A DNA stretch of 64,000 nt, from positions 62,001-126,000 of the forward strand of contig JAAHFN010000004.1 in the NCBI GenBank assembly GCA_010672965.1. Reading direction: 5' to 3'. A program made the translations under genes and the position numbers. The DNA is from Oscillatoria sp. SIO1A7. GTDB lineage: Bacteria > Cyanobacteriota > Cyanobacteriia > Cyanobacteriales > Laspinemataceae. Under the pieces are notes generated by a model. That model saw nothing but the letters and a program-made list of their open reading frames with translations. It was not told where the DNA came from and searched no databases. Below, piece by piece: positions 60,447 through 64,000 of this stretch (position 1 is the stretch's first letter; each line of letters starts with the position of its first letter).

Positions 60447-63400
60447 TCAACCGATCGACTTTTCCCACATTTGCCAAAACGCCGCTTCTAAAGAGCGGGC
60501 AAATGTGGGCAGATCGAACAGGGGCAAGCGCTGCCAATTTTCGGTTAAATGACGGCGCAGTTTTGTTAGTTCTTCGGGATGAGTTGCCAGATAAATGGCT
60601 CGTTCTTCGTATTCGGCATTGCTGGCGCAAATTAAAGATTCTAACTCGGCGGCAGCGCAAATGCTCGCTCCCATGCGAGAGGCATTGGTTTTGCCCGGGC
60701 GCGTGAGAACCGGACATCCCGCCCGCAAAGCACTAATGGCTGTGGAACCGGCATTATAAATAAAGGTGTCTAAAAATAAGTCTGCCAAACGGTAGCGAGC
60801 TAAGTATGACGGCTCGGGCAATTTTTGGGCAAAAACCAGGCGAGATGCTTCGACTCCTCGCGTCCTGGCTTCCCGACGCAAGTTTGCCATTAATTGCTCG
60901 CTTGCTTGAGATAGCCATAGGACGGAGTTGGGAACTTGCTGCAAGACTCGCATCCAAACGTCAAATACCTCGGGATTGATTTTATAGTGGGAGTTAAAGC
61001 AGCAAAAGACTGTGCCATCTTCGGGCAAGCCAAATTGAGAACGCTCTAGCTTGCTGTCGGAGATTTCCATCGAGGAAGTAAAGAAGGCATGGGGCAAGTA
61101 GATTAATTCTTCTTTGTAGGATGTGGCAATTTCTGGGTTCATTAGCCATTCATCTACCAGGGCGTATTGAATAAAGTCGGCTCCCATCGTATCGGGATAG
61201 CCCAAAAACTGGGCTTGGACGGGAGCGGGCTGGAGGGCTAAAACTTCCAGGCGGTTGCCAATGGTATAACCGGCGAGGTCGATTAAGATATCAATCCCGT
61301 CGGCGCGAATTTGGCGAGCGGCTTTTTCCGCTGTCATTGCAGAAATGTTGAGAAAGCGATTGCACCCGGCTCGGACGCGATCGGTAATCTCGTCGTTGTA
61401 GTCAACCGTCGAGTAGCAGTAAATTTCAAAAGCGGAGCGATCGTGATTTTCAAACAGCTCGCAGACGATTTTCCCGACTGCATGGGCGCGAAAGTCGGGA
61501 GACATATAGCCAACCCGCAGTTTTTGCGAAGATAGCTTTTGCTCGGAGCCTGCTTCGAGCTTTGTTTGCATAGCCGCGCCTTTAGGCGTTAGGCGGCGAT
61601 CGCTTACCTGCTTCCCCGAGCCCGCTTCGGGCTTTGTTTGCATAGCCGCGCCTTTAGGCGTTAGGCGGCGATCGCTGGAATATTGGAAATTGCAGCGTTC
61701 CTTAGTTGCCGCCATTCTCTGACTGATATTGTTTGCTTGACTTTCGGCCATTTGCCGATGCAATTCTAGGGAAACGGGGAAGGCGCTCAGAGACAGCAGG
61801 CTTAGGGCAATAGAGGTTTCTTGGTTTAAATACTTGTGGAGCGATCGCCTCAGTTTCTCGATGCGAGCCTCGTAGTTTTCCCAGTCGCAGAGCTTCAGGC
61901 GGATATAATCTATATAAGCATCAATATTATAAGTGTCCGGGTCGAGCTGCTGCACCTGGCGATAATGTTTTAAGGCAACTTCAATGCTACCCTGATACTC
62001 GAAGATCTCGCCCAGATTAAAATGGGCTTCGGCTCGCTTCGGTTCCAGACTAATGACTTGCTGGTAGTGAGAGACTGCCCCGGGCAAGCGCCCCTCTTGC
62101 TTGTAAATGTTGGCTAAGTTCAAATGAGCCGGTGCGTAGTTGGGCTGAATCTGCAAAGCTCGGTTAAATCCTTCCTTGGCTCGCTCTAATTCTCCTTGCA
62201 GTTGCCAGACCGTCGCGAGATTGGCGCGGGCTTCGGCAAAATTGGGATTATAGCTAATCGCCGTTTCATAGCATTGGCTGGCTTCCTCTAGATTCTCCCG
62301 CTCTTGTAGTAGCGTGCCCAAATTGTTGTAAGCGCCCCAAAAGTCGGGCTGGAGCCGGATGGCTTCCCGCAAGCAGGATTCTACTGCCTCTAAGTTACCC
62401 TGCTGCTTGAGGGATTTGCTCAGGTAAAAATGCAGTTGTGCCGCCTTGGGATTGAGTTTAATCGCTTGGCGCAAAGGCACGATCGCTTCCTCATGGCGTC
62501 CTAGCATTTGCAGGCATTTGCCCAAGTTGGTGAGGGCGATAATATTGTTGGCTTCTAGGGATAATACCCGTCGGTAGAGCGCGATCGCTTCCTGGAATTT
62601 TTGCTGCTGGTGACAATTAACCGCACGGTTTAATATCTGCCGAGCAGCATTGCCATTAGTTGCGCCCTGAAATAGGCTATTGGTAGATTGCCCGGGTAAT
62701 TTTTTAACGCTAGATTGCCGGCTAGTTTTAAAAATCCCCTCAGAATTGCTAGCTAGCTCGACGAGCTGCGGAGTAGCGCTAAAAATATAAGGATAGCGCA
62801 GCATCAAATTAAATTTGAGAATATCGCCTATTTCTTTTTCCTTCCGAATTATCGGTTCGGGAGGAGAAACTGCTAGTCCTTCTGCGGAGAGGAGCGACGG
62901 GTCTTTCTTGGGCGATCTAATCGACAGGTCTGCGCAGGATTGGGGAGCTTGTATTATATCCTTTCCCTTATTAGTCGTAGAGTTAGAAAGAGAGGCACCA
63001 GCCGAAGTAGGAGCAGAAACAGAAATAGGCGCGATCGCATCTAGGGTAATCAACTGCTCGATTTCCGGAGTTTTAAATCCCAAAGCCATCGGACGCCGCA
63101 CTCCGGGCAAAACGCCTACGTCATAGAGTTCGGTAATAGCTCCTTCTATCCGCAGCCAATGCACCGTTGCTCCGGTATTCAAGTCAATAACTAGCAAGCC
63201 GCAGCGAGGTTCGGCATCTTTGGCTGCCAATTTTTCCTCTAGCGCCAACCCGGAAAAGCTTCTATCTCCTCCTCTGGGTTTAGAAAGGCCGATAATCGCA
63301 TAGTTTTCCCAAAAGGCCAGACCCCGGGCATACCCCGGACAAAAAGCAACGGGCTGGAACGATTTTGGATTTTGGATTTTGGATTTTGGATTGGCTAGCT

Positions 63401-64000
63401 CGATATAGCCAAATTCGCCTTTGCCGGAGTTTAGCAGCCAGAGCTTGTTTCGATAGACTCGCGGCGAATGGGGCATGCTCAAGCCGTCGAGAATTATTTC
63501 GTTGGCTAATACGTCAATGACAACGCCGCCATTTTCTCTGCGATCGCGCCAACCATCTACAATATCCGAGCGACTGCAAGCAGTGACATAGCGCGGTTGG
63601 CCGTCTGCCATTGCCAAGCCATTGAGGTGGCAGCGGTCTTCGTTGATAATTTTGGAAATAAACGGCGGTTTCCAGATTGGCTGGCAACTGTTGCGATCGC
63701 TCGTTGTTGCCAGACAATTCAAAAGGCTGCTAATAAAAATCGGCTGTCCCGACTTGTCAATCCCCACATCGTGAACGTCCAAGTCCCCGGTAGTGTAGCC
63801 AATTCGGGGAATGTAGAGTTTGTCGTAACCTTGATGGATCTGCCCTGGAGAGAGAACGTTATCCAGTTGCCACAGTTGATATTTGGAACTGAGATAAAGA
63901 CGTTCCGAGGTGCAATGCAAACCCATCGCTCGGTTAAATTGCCGCTGAAAAGCAGAAATTTTTCCGCTTTCGGGATTGACGCCAATCAAGCAGAGCCAAT
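60447..64000 (-). CDS. TIGR03032-TPR-GT41 (OGT/SPINDLY-like) protein, partial (N-terminus off right edge)
   Basis: About 1184 visible residues. The frame is open to the window edge (WLCLIGVNPESGKI), so a TTG at 63989 is probably not the true start. The first 330 residues match the TIGR03032 beta-propeller-like family (GLHCTSERLYLSS, LDVHDVGID, HLNGLAMADGQPRYVTA, MPHSPRVYRNKLWLLNSG). A low-complexity linker is followed by about eight TPRs (about 450-720). A GT41 glycosyltransferase domain ends the protein (LRVGYMSPDFRAHAVG, DILIDLAGYT, QAQFLGYPDTMGADFIQY, CCFNSHYKINPEVF, DTFIYNAGSTAISALRAGCP). The enzyme probably adds a sugar to protein or glycan acceptors. Two in-frame 24-residue repeats lie between TPR and GT41. 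Confidence 0.88.
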   Translation of the reverse strand, partial: WLCLIGVNPESGKISAFQRQFNRAMGLHCTSERLYLSSKYQLWQLDNVLSPGQIHQGYDKLYIPRIGYTTGDLDVHDVGIDKSGQPIFISSLLNCLATTSDRNSCQPIWKPPFISKIINEDRCHLNGLAMADGQPRYVTACSRSDIVDGWRDRRENGGVVIDVLANEIILDGLSMPHSPRVYRNKLWLLNSGKGEFGYIELANPKSKIQNPKSFQPVAFCPGYARGLAFWENYAIIGLSKPRGGDRSFSGLALEEKLAAKDAEPRCGLLVIDLNTGATVHWLRIEGAITELYDVGVLPGVRRPMALGFKTPEIEQLITLDAIAPISVSAPTSAGASLSNSTTNKGKDIIQAPQSCADLSIRSPKKDPSLLSAEGLAVSPPEPIIRKEKEIGDILKFNLMLRYPYIFSATPQLVELASNSEGIFKTSRQSSVKKLPGQSTNSLFQGATNGNAARQILNRAVNCHQQQKFQEAIALYRRVLSLEANNIIALTNLGKCLQMLGRHEEAIVPLRQAIKLNPKAAQLHFYLSKSLKQQGNLEAVESCLREAIRLQPDFWGAYNNLGTLLQERENLEEASQCYETAISYNPNFAEARANLATVWQLQGELERAKEGFNRALQIQPNYAPAHLNLANIYKQEGRLPGAVSHYQQVISLEPKRAEAHFNLGEIFEYQGSIEVALKHYRQVQQLDPDTYNIDAYIDYIRLKLCDWENYEARIEKLRRSLHKYLNQETSIALSLLSLSAFPVSLELHRQMAESQANNISQRMAATKERCNFQYSSDRRLTPKGAAMQTKPEAGSGKQVSDRRLTPKGAAMQTKLEAGSEQKLSSQKLRVGYMSPDFRAHAVGKIVCELFENHDRSAFEIYCYSTVDYNDEITDRVRAGCNRFLNISAMTAEKAARQIRADGIDILIDLAGYTIGNRLEVLALQPAPVQAQFLGYPDTMGADFIQYALVDEWLMNPEIATSYKEELIYLPHAFFTSSMEISDSKLERSQFGLPEDGTVFCCFNSHYKINPEVFDVWMRVLQQVPNSVLWLSQASEQLMANLRREARTRGVEASRLVFAQKLPEPSYLARYRLADLFLDTFIYNAGSTAISALRAGCPVLTRPGKTNASRMGASICAAAELESLICASNAEYEERAIYLATHPEELTKLRRHLTENWQRLPLFDLPTFARSLEAAFWQMWEKSIG
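61546..61676 (-). repeat. Two 59-bp copies of an intergenic repeat inside the GT41 gene
   Basis: Copies at 61546-61604 and 61618-61676, 72 bp apart, each contain TTTGTTTGCATAGCCGCGCC, TTTAGGCGTTAGGCGG and a HIP1 site. They encode SDRRLTPKGAAMQTKxEAGS twice. A related block occurs in a spacer at about 36106-36166. Confidence 0.85.

Overview
The window reads as chromosomal DNA of a cyanobacterium, probably a filamentous Oscillatoria/Microcoleus-type one (inference). The evidence is pervasive HIP1 octamers (GCGATCGC), photosynthetic genes (petJ cytochrome c6, petP, cruP, a Get3d-type ATPase, the NTRC thioredoxin reductase fusion), a cyanoexosortase with PEP-CTERM substrates, many Ser/Thr kinases and hybrid histidine kinases, and gene-poor spacers full of heptamer repeats and small inverted-repeat elements. 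No rRNA genes, CRISPR array, complete insertion sequence or prophage were seen. One tRNA gene, tRNA-Ala(GGC), is present.

Layout. 0-10 kb is an exopolysaccharide region: a partial Wzx-type flippase, an SLBB-rich outer-membrane export protein, a Wzc-like chain-length ATPase, two paralogous methyltransferases and a PEP-CTERM protein. 10-27 kb is a signalling region: an FHA-FHA-ABCG transporter, a Ser/Thr kinase followed by a decayed YARHG fragment, a 1588-residue hybrid histidine kinase carrying a complete LOV (blue-light) motif, a cyclic-nucleotide-binding histidine kinase, CruP and a class III adenylate cyclase. 27-31 kb is accessory: a PD-(D/E)XK protein and a frameshifted AAA-like ATPase with a tandem Glu-Gln-Pro linker. 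31-48 kb is mostly housekeeping: riboflavin synthase, bifunctional nuclease, Fe-S aldo/keto reductase, a pathogen-related-like SnoaL protein, DnaN, an Opp/Dpp permease, NTRC, a MacB-type permease, a WD40 kinase and BioF. 48-53 kb holds cytochrome c6 and a PEP-CTERM/cyanoexosortase/HpsJ cluster. 53-64 kb holds an AAA ATPase with KptA, RimM, tRNA-Ala, HisF, PetP, a Get3d-like ATPase and a partial TIGR03032-TPR-GT41 glycosyltransferase.

How it fits together. Surface-polymer export (flippase, SLBB exporter, Wzc-like ATPase, exosortase, HpsJ, PEP-CTERM proteins) recurs across the window. A cAMP-type link is plausible between the cyclic-nucleotide-binding histidine kinase and the adenylate cyclase, which lie within 5.3 kb on the same strand.

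The most unusual non-coding content is a set of at least five families of 75-230 bp terminal-inverted-repeat elements. One locus (60062-60391) has three inverted-repeat elements nested inside each other. Another (42110-42448) has a 138-bp inverted duplication that includes unique flanking DNA. All functional statements come from reading sequence only; no database search was run.
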